A DNA stretch of 64,000 nucleotides, from positions 5,642,001-5,706,000 of the forward strand of contig NZ_JAZHRV010000001.1 of assembly GCF_036924595.1 (NCBI RefSeq), in the 5' to 3' direction. The notes below the pieces were generated by a model, which was given only the letters and a program-made list of their open reading frames with translations, searched no databases and was not told the origin of the DNA. Origin of the DNA: Bradyrhizobium algeriense. Lineage in GTDB: Bacteria; Pseudomonadota; Alphaproteobacteria; Rhizobiales; Xanthobacteraceae. The position numbers and the translations under genes were made by a program. Each line of letters starts with the position of its first letter. Position 1 is the first letter of the stretch. This document shows, piece by piece, positions 1 to 9,361 of the stretch.

Positions 1-114
1 CCGGGACGGGCTGCTCCATGCGGCTGAGTGCCCGGCCCGAAGCCACATGGAATGTTCGACCTTCCAGCGAATGCTCCGCATCGCGAGTGCCGACCAGGCT
101 CGGAGGCGTCGTGA

Positions 115-318
115 TCATATGCACTCGCCAAGGCGCCGTACGGCTACGCCTCCGGGCCGGAAAACCCACGGGGCGTAGCGCACGATCGTGACCGCCCGTG
201 CTTCCGACGCGGCGAGCGAGTTCACCAACTGAAAGCGTCGCAGCAATGTCCTGATCAAGAATTTTCGCGCCTCATGGATCTGGTCGTAATGTGACGGCAG
301 GATCGTCCGATGGCTCAT
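115..318 (-). CDS. small hypothetical ORF, 67 aa
   Basis: An open frame of 67 codons starts with ATG and has a purine-rich AAGGGTGG directly before it. The product is basic and has no family I recognise. It would be transcribed divergently from the DUF2285-like gene at 394. It may be the tail of a mobile-element protein or a chance frame; the only support is the frame and the weak ribosome-binding sequence. Confidence 0.2.
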   Translation of the reverse strand: MSHRTILPSHYDQIHEARKFLIRTLLRRFQLVNSLAASEARAVTIVRYAPWVFRPGGVAVRRLGECI

Positions 319-393
319 CCACCCTTGAGGTGAACGGCGAGCTCAACAATAGCTGACAATGCGAGGCTTTCGCTGGCGCTGGAGAGAGCGCCA

Positions 394-615
394 TTGACGT
401 CTTACGACGAGGAGCACCTCATGACGTATCTGCGCTTGCTCGACGCAGATGCAAAAGGTGCGGACTGGTGCGAAATCGCACGAGTGGTGCTGCATCTTGA
501 TCCAGAACATGAACCTGATCGGGCACGGCAGGCGCTCGAGAGCCATTTGTCGCGCGCCAAATGGATGACGGAGTACGGTTATTATCACTTGCTACGTGGT
601 GGCGCGTCGACTTAA
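394..615 (+). CDS. short DUF2285-like protein of integrative elements
   Basis: The 73-residue product is acidic and helical, with a central ADWCEIARVVLHLDP stretch and a RAKWMTEYGYYHLLRGG ending. It resembles the small DUF2285-type proteins common in rhizobial symbiosis islands and integrative elements, some of which are implicated in controlling excision. The frame opens at a TTG eight bases after a GGAGAG sequence; an in-frame ATG at 421 is the alternative. Its location at the edge of accessory DNA fits that family. The function is inferred from resemblance only, with no catalytic motif to see. Confidence 0.5.
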   Translation: MTSYDEEHLMTYLRLLDADAKGADWCEIARVVLHLDPEHEPDRARQALESHLSRAKWMTEYGYYHLLRGGAST

Positions 616-897
616 GGCGACGCTGCCAAATACGCCAGGGCACCATATAGGACGAGCATGAGGCACCCCCCCAGAAGCCTCGCTTGGCATGCGCAATTGC
701 ACCTTTAAGATATGCCCGCCTATCCTGAGAATGTCCGCTGGCCGGGTAGACCGGAAGTCGCCGTGTGCGACCAAACCGACGCGATTGCCCGAAGCGAACG
801 TGCACAGGAAGGAGCGAAATCGAAGGCTGCTACAATCGAACGCGTCGCTAGTCGGCCATCGGCTACATCAGCCCGATCGATGGAGCTAAAAGCAGCT

Positions 898-2127
898 TTA
901 CCCTGTCCATTTTTTCGGGGGAGGATCATGGTTGCCCTTGACAGGTGGCGGGTGAGCCAGTCGACAGCTTACCAGAAATAGCAACCACGCCAATGCGTAG
1001 AGCACGGCTCCGACGAAGGGCAACCGCGTTGTAAGAAGAACCGGTAGAAGCAATCCCCCCAAGGTTGCGCCCAAAGCCGAGGCTAGATAAACTATCGAGC
1101 TAGACAGCGCTATGACTACGCTCTTGCCTTCTGGTTCGACGGCGATAAGCCTACTCTGCTGTGGGGCCCAAGTTGCCCATGCACAAAACGACCAGATAAA
1201 CATAGAAGCCCCGGCCGCTGGTACAGCTTCCATCGTCCATGGCAGGAGCGCCTGGTTCAAGCATGCTATACCAAGGCAGGTGGCAATAGGTCGCTCAGGA
1301 CCAAATCGATCAGCCAACCGTCCACCAAGCTGACTCCCGGCAAGTGCTCCAAGTCCGAAAACGGACAGAAGGCTGGCAATTGCTACCGTACCGTAGCCAT
1401 AGTGGGCCAGGAACGACGCCACGTAGGTGTAGACGATGGACGACGCGGTGGACCACAGCAGACCCGGTCCCAATATAAGCAAAACACGTCGGCGGCCGAG
1501 CGGCGCCAAGCGGGCAAGCAAGCTGGGTTGCGGCTCCGCCTCGACCTGAGAAGGCGACGGTTGTCCCCAGGCGAGTGCGCCCGCTGCTACGATGGAGAGA
1601 GTTGCAACGAGCCAAAACGTTGCATGCCAGCCAAAAGTTTGTCCGACCACAACCCCGAGCGGTACACCCGCTACGAAGGAAGAAGTTAGTCCAAGTGCCA
1701 CCGCGGACAATGCGGCCCCTTTCCGACCAGGGGCCGCCGCAGCGGTTGCGAGTGCATAGGCTGTTGGTGTGTAGAGCGCGGCAGCCACTGCAACCGCCAC
1801 CCGTGCGGCCAGTAGGGCGATATAGGTAGATGACAACGCACAAAGTACATTGGCCGCCGCGAAGCCAAGTAACGCACCAAATACCAACCGATCTCGCCGC
1901 ATCCGCGCAGTGGCTGCAGCGAGAACCGGTGAGCCAAGTGCGTAGGTCAGTGCGTAGGCCGATACCACTTGGCCGGCCGCCTCCAGACTGATGTTAAGAT
2001 CGGATGCGATGTTCGGCAGGATGCCTGCAACCACAAATACGTCAGTACCTATTGCGAATGTTCCAAAAGCCAGCAGCCAGATACGTCGATCAAGAGTGGA
2101 AGCAACGACACTTACGTCATCACTCAT
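898..2127 (-). CDS. MFS transporter, DHA1 (AraJ/NepI-like) family
   Basis: A twelve-segment major facilitator of about 409 residues. The first half carries the cytoplasmic loop motif-like RMRRDRL between segments 2 and 3, and the second half has GGRLADRFG, the equivalent loop. The ATG at 2127 is preferred because the frame upstream of it is charged and non-conserved and because it overlaps the stop of the acetyltransferase at 2120 by eight bases, which indicates translational coupling. It is probably a drug or metabolite exporter of the inner membrane. The pairing with a GNAT enzyme suggests that an acetylated or acetylatable small amine is exported. The substrate is unknown. Confidence 0.8.
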   Translation of the reverse strand: MSDDVSVVASTLDRRIWLLAFGTFAIGTDVFVVAGILPNIASDLNISLEAAGQVVSAYALTYALGSPVLAAATARMRRDRLVFGALLGFAAANVLCALSSTYIALLAARVAVAVAAALYTPTAYALATAAAAPGRKGAALSAVALGLTSSFVAGVPLGVVVGQTFGWHATFWLVATLSIVAAGALAWGQPSPSQVEAEPQPSLLARLAPLGRRRVLLILGPGLLWSTASSIVYTYVASFLAHYGYGTVAIASLLSVFGLGALAGSQLGGRLADRFGPERPIATCLGIACLNQALLPWTMEAVPAAGASMFIWSFCAWATWAPQQSRLIAVEPEGKSVVIALSSSIVYLASALGATLGGLLLPVLLTTRLPFVGAVLYALAWLLFLVSCRLAHPPPVKGNHDPPPKKWTG

Positions 2128-2746
2128 CCCGATTCTTACGAGGCTTATCAAGCTGCCAAGTAAGATGCGAGCGTACCGATGGCCATTCATGCATAACTAT
2201 GCTATAAATACAGCTATCCCGCATTGTGCCATCTTTTGCTCGTTGGTGGGAACGGAGAACTCCGTCGAGTTTTGCTCCGAGCCGCTCTATTGCTTGGCGA
2301 CTTTGATGATTCAGGAAATGCGTGCGAAACTCCACGGCAACGCAGCCAATTTCATCAAATGCATGCGCTAGCAGAATAAGTTTTGCTTCTGTGTTTAGCC
2401 CAGTTCTTTGGGTGCTAAGTGAATACCATGTATATCCAATCTCGACACGTGGGCCTGTTGGATCCAGATTCGCATAAGTCGTCATTCCGACAATACGACC
2501 ACTTGGCTCATGCATAACGGTAAATGGCAGCATTGCGCCGGCTGCCTGAAGTCCAAGCCGACGATTGATCTCTGCTTCCATGTCCTCGGGCGCAGGCGCA
2601 CTCGTGTACCAAAGGCGCCATAGCGCACCGTCACGAACAGCCTCAACTAAACCTTCGCGGTGGTCCTGTGACAACGGCACGAGCCGTACGTTGCGTCCTA
2701 CCAGCGTAGTTGGCTTGATCCACTCATTGCGGCCTGCCGTCATCAT
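2120..2746 (-). CDS. GNAT family N-acetyltransferase (RimJ/RimL-like)
   Basis: The 208-residue protein has the GNAT layout: an N-terminal VRLVPLSQDHREGLVEAV helix region, a central GRIVGMTTYANLDP strand pair, the IGYTW strand, an acetyl-CoA loop region (TGLNTEAKLILLAHAF) and the late VEFRTHFLNHQSRQAIERLG segment typical of RimL-type enzymes. It would transfer an acetyl group from acetyl-CoA to a small molecule or protein N-terminus in the cytoplasm. GGAGCAA precedes a tandem ATG-ATG start. It overlaps the downstream MFS gene by eight bases and lies 141 bp after the PLP decarboxylase gene on the same strand, so it may be the sixth gene of that operon. Confidence 0.75.
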   Translation of the reverse strand: MMTAGRNEWIKPTTLVGRNVRLVPLSQDHREGLVEAVRDGALWRLWYTSAPAPEDMEAEINRRLGLQAAGAMLPFTVMHEPSGRIVGMTTYANLDPTGPRVEIGYTWYSLSTQRTGLNTEAKLILLAHAFDEIGCVAVEFRTHFLNHQSRQAIERLGAKLDGVLRSHQRAKDGTMRDSCIYSIVMHEWPSVRSHLTWQLDKPRKNRDE

Positions 2747-2887
2747 TTGCTCCTTTTTTCGTGCAGGAGAGAAGACTAGTGAATGCTAGTTTCTTGCCTC
2801 TTCCTCCAGTAACGTCGCGACAAAGCTCTCGTCTCGCTGTCGACTGGGGCTCATTGACAACGACTGGGTTGTGCAAAATGAACCTGA

Positions 2888-4465
2888 TCACCGAACTGCA
2901 AACACTCTCTCCGCGATATTCTCGATGTGGTTTAGGATGATCTCTATACTACTGCTACATTGTGCCTGGGTTCCCGGCGCGCTCGAGAGCCCAAGGCGGA
3001 AGAACCTCGGAAGTCCTGTAGTGGAGCCATAGCTGACCAGCATACAATCATTGCTCTCGATCATTTCGTTGCGAACCTTGTCTGGAATCTCGTCAACTAC
3101 ATTCCAATCCGCGGTTCCATGCTCCAAATCCATGACACGTACAGGCAACATCGCCCGAGGAACGTACCAAAAGCAAACTGTCGAGAATGAGCATTTATAG
3201 AGTATGAATCCACTTCCTTTGCTTTCGCGAAGCTGGATTTCAGAGCGGAAGCCCTCAGCCCAGGCTACGCAGTCATCTATCCGCCTCGACAAGCCTGCAT
3301 CGCCCAGTGCCTCACGCATTAGCCAGAGCTTCAAGGCATCTCCGCGGCGGCCACATTGCAGGGTCATCCTGCTAAGGTCTGGCTCCGCATTCCGATTGCC
3401 TGTGGAATTTTGATATAGATAAGGCGCATCCAAAGACATCGCACGTTGCAAGAGCCCTGGATGACGAGCGTGCACCAGGAACGCCACGCACTGGATCGGA
3501 GCGCCAAGCATTTTGTGCGCACTGAAAGTTAGTGAATCCGCTTGGTCCAAACCGTTGAGTAAGTGCTCGTGTCGAGGCGAGAACGCTGCGGCGCCCCCCC
3601 AAGCTGCATCCACGTGCAGCCACAGACCGTATCTGCGCACGACTTCGGAAATTGGAACTAATTGATCAAAGGCGCACAGAACAGTCGTACCCGCAGTAGC
3701 GCACACGCAAAAGGGGGTTTCACCGTGCGCGACGGACTCGATTATGGCTGCTTCGAGGAGATCAACTCGCATACGGCCATCCGTATCAGTGGGTACTTTG
3801 CGCATGTTTGAACGCCCAATACCCAGAGCCATCGCGGCTTTCTCGATTGAGTAGTGCGCACCCTCGCCGCAGAAGGCGACAAGCTGTTTACCGTTAACGG
3901 GCAACCCATCCTCTCGAAGGGCCGGGTTGAATTTGTGAAGCGCAACATAGAGGGCATGCAGGTTACCGAGACTCCCGCCGGGCACAAACGCGCCTTCTGC
4001 GTAACCTGCTCCACCCACTGCGCCAAACCCGAACACGTCCGACAAATATTCCACCGTGACCTTCTCAATCACAGTCAGGGCAGGCGAGAGCTGGAAAACG
4101 TGAACGTTATTATTTAACGCTGCGACGATTACCTCCGCTCCGATACCATACAGGTCAGCGCGGCTGTAAATCTGACTTACAAAGTGTGGATGTGCGGTTC
4201 GGGGACTCCAATCCATAATCTGGCGACATATATCAAGCATCTCTTCGCAAGAAGGGCGAACATCACTGAGCCCGGCCTTGTCAGACCTCTCTCGGTACAG
4301 GACGGAGTGGATTTCTTTTACAGTCGCTGTCTCCGCACGAATCGGAATTTGTGGATTGTTGCGATCCTGGAGATGTCCGAGCACGAGGTTCAGAGAACCT
4401 CTAAGGAACATCAACCCTGGAACTTCGGGGTTTTGGTGCTGAACAAGGTTGATACCTGGTGACAT
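2888..4465 (-). CDS. group II PLP-dependent decarboxylase
   Basis: A pyridoxal-5'-phosphate enzyme of about 525 residues, fold type I, of the group II decarboxylase family (glutamate, aspartate, cysteine-sulfinate, diaminobutyrate, aromatic amino acid). The cofactor aspartate lies in HVDAAWGG at about residue 286 and the Schiff-base lysine in SAHKMLG at about residue 318; an N-terminal PHFVSQ motif and a GGSLGNLHAL cofactor loop are also present. The start at 4465 is chosen because GAAGGAA precedes it and it leaves a 14-base gap to the upstream Ldh_2 gene; an upstream in-frame start would overlap that gene by 49 bases. It is the last member of the five-gene run beginning at 8937. The product is probably an amine from an unidentified amino acid. 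Confidence 0.8.
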   Translation of the reverse strand: MSPGINLVQHQNPEVPGLMFLRGSLNLVLGHLQDRNNPQIPIRAETATVKEIHSVLYRERSDKAGLSDVRPSCEEMLDICRQIMDWSPRTAHPHFVSQIYSRADLYGIGAEVIVAALNNNVHVFQLSPALTVIEKVTVEYLSDVFGFGAVGGAGYAEGAFVPGGSLGNLHALYVALHKFNPALREDGLPVNGKQLVAFCGEGAHYSIEKAAMALGIGRSNMRKVPTDTDGRMRVDLLEAAIIESVAHGETPFCVCATAGTTVLCAFDQLVPISEVVRRYGLWLHVDAAWGGAAAFSPRHEHLLNGLDQADSLTFSAHKMLGAPIQCVAFLVHARHPGLLQRAMSLDAPYLYQNSTGNRNAEPDLSRMTLQCGRRGDALKLWLMREALGDAGLSRRIDDCVAWAEGFRSEIQLRESKGSGFILYKCSFSTVCFWYVPRAMLPVRVMDLEHGTADWNVVDEIPDKVRNEMIESNDCMLVSYGSTTGLPRFFRLGLSSAPGTQAQCSSSIEIILNHIENIAERVFAVR

Positions 4466-4479
4466 CAGTTCCTTCTCAA

Positions 4480-5583
4480 TCAGCACGTCACACCAAAGCG
4501 TCCCGCCATCCTTTGAAGATCGGCCCAAACAGGCAGTGGCAGCGACACGCCATTTAAATGCGCAACTCTGCGCATATTTGTCTCGACTTCCCCCGGCACC
4601 AGAACTCCCGCATTTACATCAGCGGGTCGGGTCTCATGTACATAATCGACAAAGTCGCTCAGCGAACGACTGAGGGCCTCGCCCTCTCCAAACCGCGTAG
4701 GATCGATGTAGATGCCAAGCATCCCACTCCAAAGGCGCCCTTCCTTTGGATTGACACCGGTAGTGCCGGATCCCGTCAGTAACCCAGCTAACACTTCGCA
4801 CATGAAGGCAAGGCCGGAGCCCTTGTGCTCGCCGAAGGCACGGATGGCGCCTGTACCACGCCGTGGATGTGGAAGCTGGCCGTCTGGCGTATCGCCATAG
4901 AGCACCGAAGGGTCACCGCTGACCGATCCGTCTGGCATTATGAGCGCATCATCCGGAACTGGCTTGCCGCCTCTTGCCGCCATCAGCACCTTGCCCTCGG
5001 CCACGGTGGATGTCGCAAAGTCAACTACGACGGGATCCAGCCCGACACGTGGAATGCCAATCGAGAAAGGTGCGGTGGAAAACCGTCGCTGTGTGCCTCC
5101 AAATGGAGCCACCAGCACATGTCCGTTGACGTTTGCAAAATGTATTGAACAAAGCTCTGCTACGGCCGCCCGTTCGGCCCAGTCGCCGAGCCTGCCAAGA
5201 TGGCCGGACCTCTTCACTCCGATTACGGCCACCCCTAATTTACGGGCCTTCTCAATACCAACATCGACAGCGAAGGGTGCCACCGTCTGACCGAAGCCCT
5301 GATGTCCATCGACAACTGCGATTGCGCCTGCATCGACTTCAATTGTTGGGACTTGGTTGGGCTTCAGCTTGCCCTCGCCCATCCAGTCAAGATACCGCAT
5401 TACACGCACTACGCCGTGGCTGTGATGTCCAGCGCAACTTGCGTCTACAAGACCCTCACTCACAGCCCGCGCCTCGTCCGGCGCGCAACCGGCGGCCTTA
5501 AAAATTTGAAAAACAAGGCGGAGGAGGCGATCAACCTCTACCACAACGGAATCTGACGGCCGGCGGGGGTCGCAAGTGTCCAC
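4480..5583 (-). CDS. Ldh_2 family malate/L-lactate-type oxidoreductase
   Basis: The 367-residue protein belongs to the Ldh_2 family of NAD(P)H enzymes, which covers malate, ureidoglycolate and sulfolactate dehydrogenases and also the cyclic imine reductase DpkA. The family signatures are intact: SHGVVR near residue 55 and the catalytic-histidine motif SGHLG near residue 126, then APFGG and VDFATS. It starts with GTG, whose G is also the last base of the upstream cupin stop codon (TAGTG), so translation is coupled. In an operon with a decarboxylase and a BKACE enzyme the substrate is more likely a 2-keto acid or imine than lactate, but this is inference. Confidence 0.8.
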   Translation of the reverse strand: MDTCDPRRPSDSVVVEVDRLLRLVFQIFKAAGCAPDEARAVSEGLVDASCAGHHSHGVVRVMRYLDWMGEGKLKPNQVPTIEVDAGAIAVVDGHQGFGQTVAPFAVDVGIEKARKLGVAVIGVKRSGHLGRLGDWAERAAVAELCSIHFANVNGHVLVAPFGGTQRRFSTAPFSIGIPRVGLDPVVVDFATSTVAEGKVLMAARGGKPVPDDALIMPDGSVSGDPSVLYGDTPDGQLPHPRRGTGAIRAFGEHKGSGLAFMCEVLAGLLTGSGTTGVNPKEGRLWSGMLGIYIDPTRFGEGEALSRSLSDFVDYVHETRPADVNAGVLVPGEVETNMRRVAHLNGVSLPLPVWADLQRMAGRFGVTC

Positions 5584-6002
5584 TAGTCCCCCCCTTGGCT
5601 ATATTCTACCGGGACCGTTCCGATTTGGGCTGGCGAGCATACCTCGAACATTGAAAAGTCGTCGGAATGCTTGATAGCTCGATGTCGGAGGCCTGGCGGC
5701 TGGAGAACGCAAGATCCCATCCGCAACGTTGTAAAGCCGACATCCTCATATTCGAACGTAATCCAGCCTGAGAGAATATACAGAAGGTGGAATTCGAGTT
5801 CGTGATAATGCCAACCGTCGTCCCTTTTACTTCCTGGAACAGCGCGTTGAACGAACGCCTCGTATTTACCTTGCGTCGCATCCTTGACACCGAAGTGACG
5901 ATATTCAAAGCAAGAGCGCAGTCCCCCTGAAACAAAGGGCGATGCATCCGCGTGACTGACAACATGCGCCTGCCCGTCAAACAGTTTCTCACCAACTATC
6001 AT
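5583..6002 (-). CDS. small cupin-domain protein
   Basis: A single-domain cupin of 139 residues. The first cupin motif is visible around GWHYHELEFHLLYILSGW, supplying His, His and Glu metal ligands, and the second around LQPPGLRHRAIKHSDDFSMFEV. The start at 6002 follows GAAGGAAG; an upstream ATG at 6074 lacks such a site. Small cupins can be dioxygenases, isomerases or ligand-binding proteins. It sits between the BKACE gene (68 bp upstream) and the Ldh_2 gene, whose start overlaps its stop by one base. Its catalytic role in this pathway is unknown. Confidence 0.75.
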   Translation of the reverse strand: MIVGEKLFDGQAHVVSHADASPFVSGGLRSCFEYRHFGVKDATQGKYEAFVQRAVPGSKRDDGWHYHELEFHLLYILSGWITFEYEDVGFTTLRMGSCVLQPPGLRHRAIKHSDDFSMFEVCSPAQIGTVPVEYSQGGD

Positions 6003-6070
6003 GGCTGCTTCCTTCTCGTGTGAGCAATTCGGTCTACTCCGGCAACGTCTACCGCGATGAAGTGCGATAT

Positions 6071-7384
6071 TCACCTAGTGGCGGTTCTTGCCTGGATATT
6101 TCGGTAGTAGTCGCAGGAGATCTTCCTTGCAGGCGTTACATTCCGGTATGGGGTAGACAATCCTCTTGAGGAGGATGTTGCCATATGATCAATATTTCCG
6201 AGGCGGACGCTGATTGCGTGCTTGTCGGTCTCAATTTTGGTGCCCTGCCGAAGGATCTCCCGCGCGGCAATCTCGCATAGGCGAACATTGCTTGTGGGCG
6301 AGATGCCTTTTTCCAGGTCCAGTTCATATGGAGTGTCCTCCATACCGCTGCGCAGGATGTCCACGCCGCTGTCCGGTTGTGCTGCCCAGGCTGCGAGACG
6401 CCTCAATGCGCACGCCTTCTGACCTCGGAAACGGCCGACATCAAGTTCTTGCACATGTTGGGCGGCGTGCTGCGGTAGAACTGCAGCACCGACTGAGATC
6501 GTTATAGTGCGGTGCTTCTCGCCCGTGACCAAGTCACGCTCAAGGCTCCTTGCAGCGTCAACAACACCCTTGAACTCCTCATACGTCTCGGGAAACCGCA
6601 ACCGCGGTGAGAAACCAAACAGGATCGTGATATTCAGGCGTCCGTTGCCCCCAAGCCTTATCTCCGGCCGCTCGATAGCCATTCTTGTCATCGCAAGACT
6701 ACGGTCAAATTGTACCCACTCGACTTCGTGCAGCAAATTTTGGATATTTCGCGCATTTATCGCGCGGGAATAAACCTCGATCTGCGCAGCTGGAGAGGAC
6801 GAACCATAGTTGCCGCCGTTGGCAGTGGAATTTGTTTCCAACGCCGCTTTCTCCACATGTGTCGATGGATAATAGGCATGGATGTTAGCTAGAAACTCGG
6901 CGCTTTTTGCATATTCTGAATCAATCTTGCGGCCAAGCTTGCGCTCTAGTTGGCAAATGACTTGTAATTCGATGGCCGCCTGGGTTGTTACGAAGTGGGC
7001 TCCCCCGTACTGGAGAGGTAGCTCTGCCTGACTAACCCTTTCCCACTCGCCCCGGTTTGCGATGTTGTGTAAAACCTCAGCTCCATTACGGCTGGCACCA
7101 AAGCTAATCAGCATATCGGGGCACATGAGGCGGACTAAGTTACTGATACGAGAATAGACTGAATTGCGAGTGGTTTGCTCTCGTGTCTCAAAATTGCGAG
7201 CGTGATAATGGAAATAGCGGCATCCAGCGAAGTAGAGCGAGCATGCTTCTTGGGTAAGATCGTTCTCGCTAACAGGGATGTCATCGCCTCGACAAATACG
7301 ATCGAATATCGGATCCCCAGTTTGGAGATGGTTGTGTGGCGTAAACTTAGCTCCGGTTACCGCAGTTCCCAATATTATTGACAT
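6071..7384 (-). CDS. BKACE (DUF849, 3-keto-5-aminohexanoate cleavage-like) enzyme, long form
   Basis: The N-terminal barrel strands match the beta-keto acid cleavage family: AVTGAKFTPHNH at the start, IPVSENDLTQEA, and YFHYHAR, whose two histidines (about residues 59 and 61) correspond to the zinc ligands of Kce. Family members condense or cleave a beta-keto acid with acetyl-CoA, giving acetoacetate and a CoA ester. At about 437 residues this protein is well above the usual 270-310, so it represents a long variant or has an added C-terminal part after about residue 330. The start at 7384 is fixed by GGAGG five bases upstream, and it overlaps the MFS gene by ten bases. Confidence 0.7.
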   Translation of the reverse strand: MSIILGTAVTGAKFTPHNHLQTGDPIFDRICRGDDIPVSENDLTQEACSLYFAGCRYFHYHARNFETREQTTRNSVYSRISNLVRLMCPDMLISFGASRNGAEVLHNIANRGEWERVSQAELPLQYGGAHFVTTQAAIELQVICQLERKLGRKIDSEYAKSAEFLANIHAYYPSTHVEKAALETNSTANGGNYGSSSPAAQIEVYSRAINARNIQNLLHEVEWVQFDRSLAMTRMAIERPEIRLGGNGRLNITILFGFSPRLRFPETYEEFKGVVDAARSLERDLVTGEKHRTITISVGAAVLPQHAAQHVQELDVGRFRGQKACALRRLAAWAAQPDSGVDILRSGMEDTPYELDLEKGISPTSNVRLCEIAAREILRQGTKIETDKHAISVRLGNIDHMATSSSRGLSTPYRNVTPARKISCDYYRNIQARTATR

Positions 7385-8937
7385 TGATCCTCCGCACTGG
7401 ACGACGATGGAGAAGGGGCAGCCGATTCCGGCGACGCTGATGCCGGGCGCCAGCGTTTCTGCCATTGCGCGGCAGCCCGGGATGCACCCGAGCCAGCTGC
7501 GTGGCTGGGCGGGAGGCAAAAGAGCAGCGCGAGGACGAACAGACCCATCAACGCGGCGTAACCACTGGCCGCGGCGAAGGCGCGGCCATAGGCTTCCGCG
7601 TCGGCGGCGCCGGCCGCACGGGCATGGATGAGCACCGTCGTAAACAGGATGCCGACCAGAGCTACGCCGAAGGTGCCCCCCACTTGCTGTGTGGTACTGA
7701 GCATACCCGATGCCGATCCGATGTTGCCATGAGGGATATCGGCGAGAATGGTGTTGAAAAGCGGCGTCACAAGCAGACCCCGGCCAAATCCGAGCAGCAG
7801 CAGACCAGGAATAAGCGCCTCTGCTTGCATTGGCGCCCCAAGCAGCGCCGTACCGGCGGCGGTGCCACTACCGATCACGACAAGGGCCGCACCGGCCGCG
7901 AGCACTTCTCTCCGCTTCTCGGCTGCTGCTCGCCCGGCGATTATCGAGCCAATCATAAAGGCGGCGGGTACAACGGAAAGAATCACAGCAGCGGCCAACG
8001 GCGATCGACCAAGCCCATCTTGCACCAAGAAGACGTAGGCAAGAAAGAAGGAACTATGGGTAGAATAGTAGACGAGTGCTAATACGACACCAATTGTGAA
8101 AGATGGATTTCGGAACAAGTTAGTCTGCAGCAGCGGCGAGTCCTGCCGAGACGACTTGCCATGTTGGTGCCAAGCGAAAGCGGCCAGGATCGGGACAGCA
8201 ACGCCAAGCATGGCCAACGACCAGACCGGCCACCCGGTGTCCGGCCCTTCGACCAACGGGTAGAGCAAAAGTCCGAGGCCGATAGAGCTCAAGACAACTC
8301 CGGTGACATCTAGCCGCTGGCCGGTCGACACTGCATCCACCGGGATTAGCCAGAGCGCTGCCAGGATCGCCAGCAGACCTATCGGGATGTTCACAAGGAA
8401 GATCGGTCGCCAAGCCAACCCCCAAAAGTCGGCGCTGACCAAGATGCCACCCAGCACCAGGCCCACCCCGGCAGCCAGTCCTAATATCATCCCAAGCGCA
8501 GCAAAGGCTTTGGCACGTGTGCCAGCCTCTGTGAACGCAATGTTGATCAGTGCCAGCGCCTGCGGGAATAACACCGCCGCGGTGAGACCTTGCAGCAATC
8601 GGGCCAAGATAAGTGTCATTGTGGTCGGTGCCAGGCCGCAAAGTGCCGACGTGACGGTGAAGCCGGCGAGCCCAAGAATAAACATTCTCCGCCGACCGAA
8701 CAGGTCACCTACCCGGCCGCCTGTAATCAGCATCACGGCATAGGCCAAGCCATAACCGGCGACCACCAGTTGGGCTTCACCAAAGGTCGCCCCGAACTCC
8801 CGTCGAATATCGGGTATGGCGACATTCACAATCATCATGTCCATCACGGTCATGAAGGGGCCAACCAACACCACGGAAAGGTTAAGCCACAACCGAGCCT
8901 GATTCGCCGGAGCGGTGGAGACGGTCAGTTTTCCCAT
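7375..8937 (-). CDS. MFS transporter, DHA2 (EmrB/QacA-like) family
   Basis: A 520-residue, probably 14-segment drug:proton antiporter-type permease. The loop 2-3 motif GGRVGDLFGRRRMF, the segment-4 LARLLQGL and the antiporter motif C-like GMILGLAAGVGLVLGG are present. It is the first gene of the minus-strand operon and overlaps the BKACE gene by ten bases, so it probably exports the operon product or imports its substrate. The C-terminal tail (last 30 residues) is low-complexity Ser/Pro/Ala. A degraded copy of its 3' part lies immediately upstream at 9080-9361. Confidence 0.8.
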   Translation of the reverse strand: MGKLTVSTAPANQARLWLNLSVVLVGPFMTVMDMMIVNVAIPDIRREFGATFGEAQLVVAGYGLAYAVMLITGGRVGDLFGRRRMFILGLAGFTVTSALCGLAPTTMTLILARLLQGLTAAVLFPQALALINIAFTEAGTRAKAFAALGMILGLAAGVGLVLGGILVSADFWGLAWRPIFLVNIPIGLLAILAALWLIPVDAVSTGQRLDVTGVVLSSIGLGLLLYPLVEGPDTGWPVWSLAMLGVAVPILAAFAWHQHGKSSRQDSPLLQTNLFRNPSFTIGVVLALVYYSTHSSFFLAYVFLVQDGLGRSPLAAAVILSVVPAAFMIGSIIAGRAAAEKRREVLAAGAALVVIGSGTAAGTALLGAPMQAEALIPGLLLLGFGRGLLVTPLFNTILADIPHGNIGSASGMLSTTQQVGGTFGVALVGILFTTVLIHARAAGAADAEAYGRAFAAASGYAALMGLFVLALLFCLPPSHAAGSGASRAAAQWQKRWRPASASPESAAPSPSSSSAEDQCQ

Positions 8938-9079
8938 ATGGAGCTCCGACAGGGCGTGATGTTTGGCAACCTGTACAGCAACAATTGCGATGGGCTGTGC
9001 CCGACAACTACATAGGTATGCGGCAACGACGACATTTACTTGTTCTCGCTATGACTCGCGCTATGCGCCTGCATCCAGC

Positions 9080-9361
9080 CTATAGGCTTAAGGGGGCGCA
9101 AGGATAACCAAACCCATTAATCCAGTGTAGCCGCTGACCTCTGCGAAGGTACGGGCATAGGAGCAGGCTTCCCCGGCATGGATTAAGCACCGTCGCAAAC
9201 AGGATGCAGATCAGAGCGACACTGAAGGCGCCTTCTACTGACCGCATGTCCGATGCCGGTCCGAATGTCAGCGAGCATGATGTTGAAAAGCGGCACCACA
9301 AGCAGACCGTGCCAAGCCCAAACAGCAGTAGCCCCGGGATAAAGCGCTTCTGCCTGCATCG
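9080..9361 (-). pseudogene. degraded second copy of the DHA2 MFS 3' end
   Basis: The minus strand begins at MQAEALIPGLLLFG, matching the neighbouring transporter's MQAEALIPGLLLLG, and goes on with recognisable but scrambled GTFGVALVGILFTT-like and SGYAALMG-like segments. Nucleotide similarity to about 7530-7830 is clear by eye, with many substitutions and several small indels that break the frame. It is a relic of a tandem or recombined copy, not a functional gene. Confidence 0.75.
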
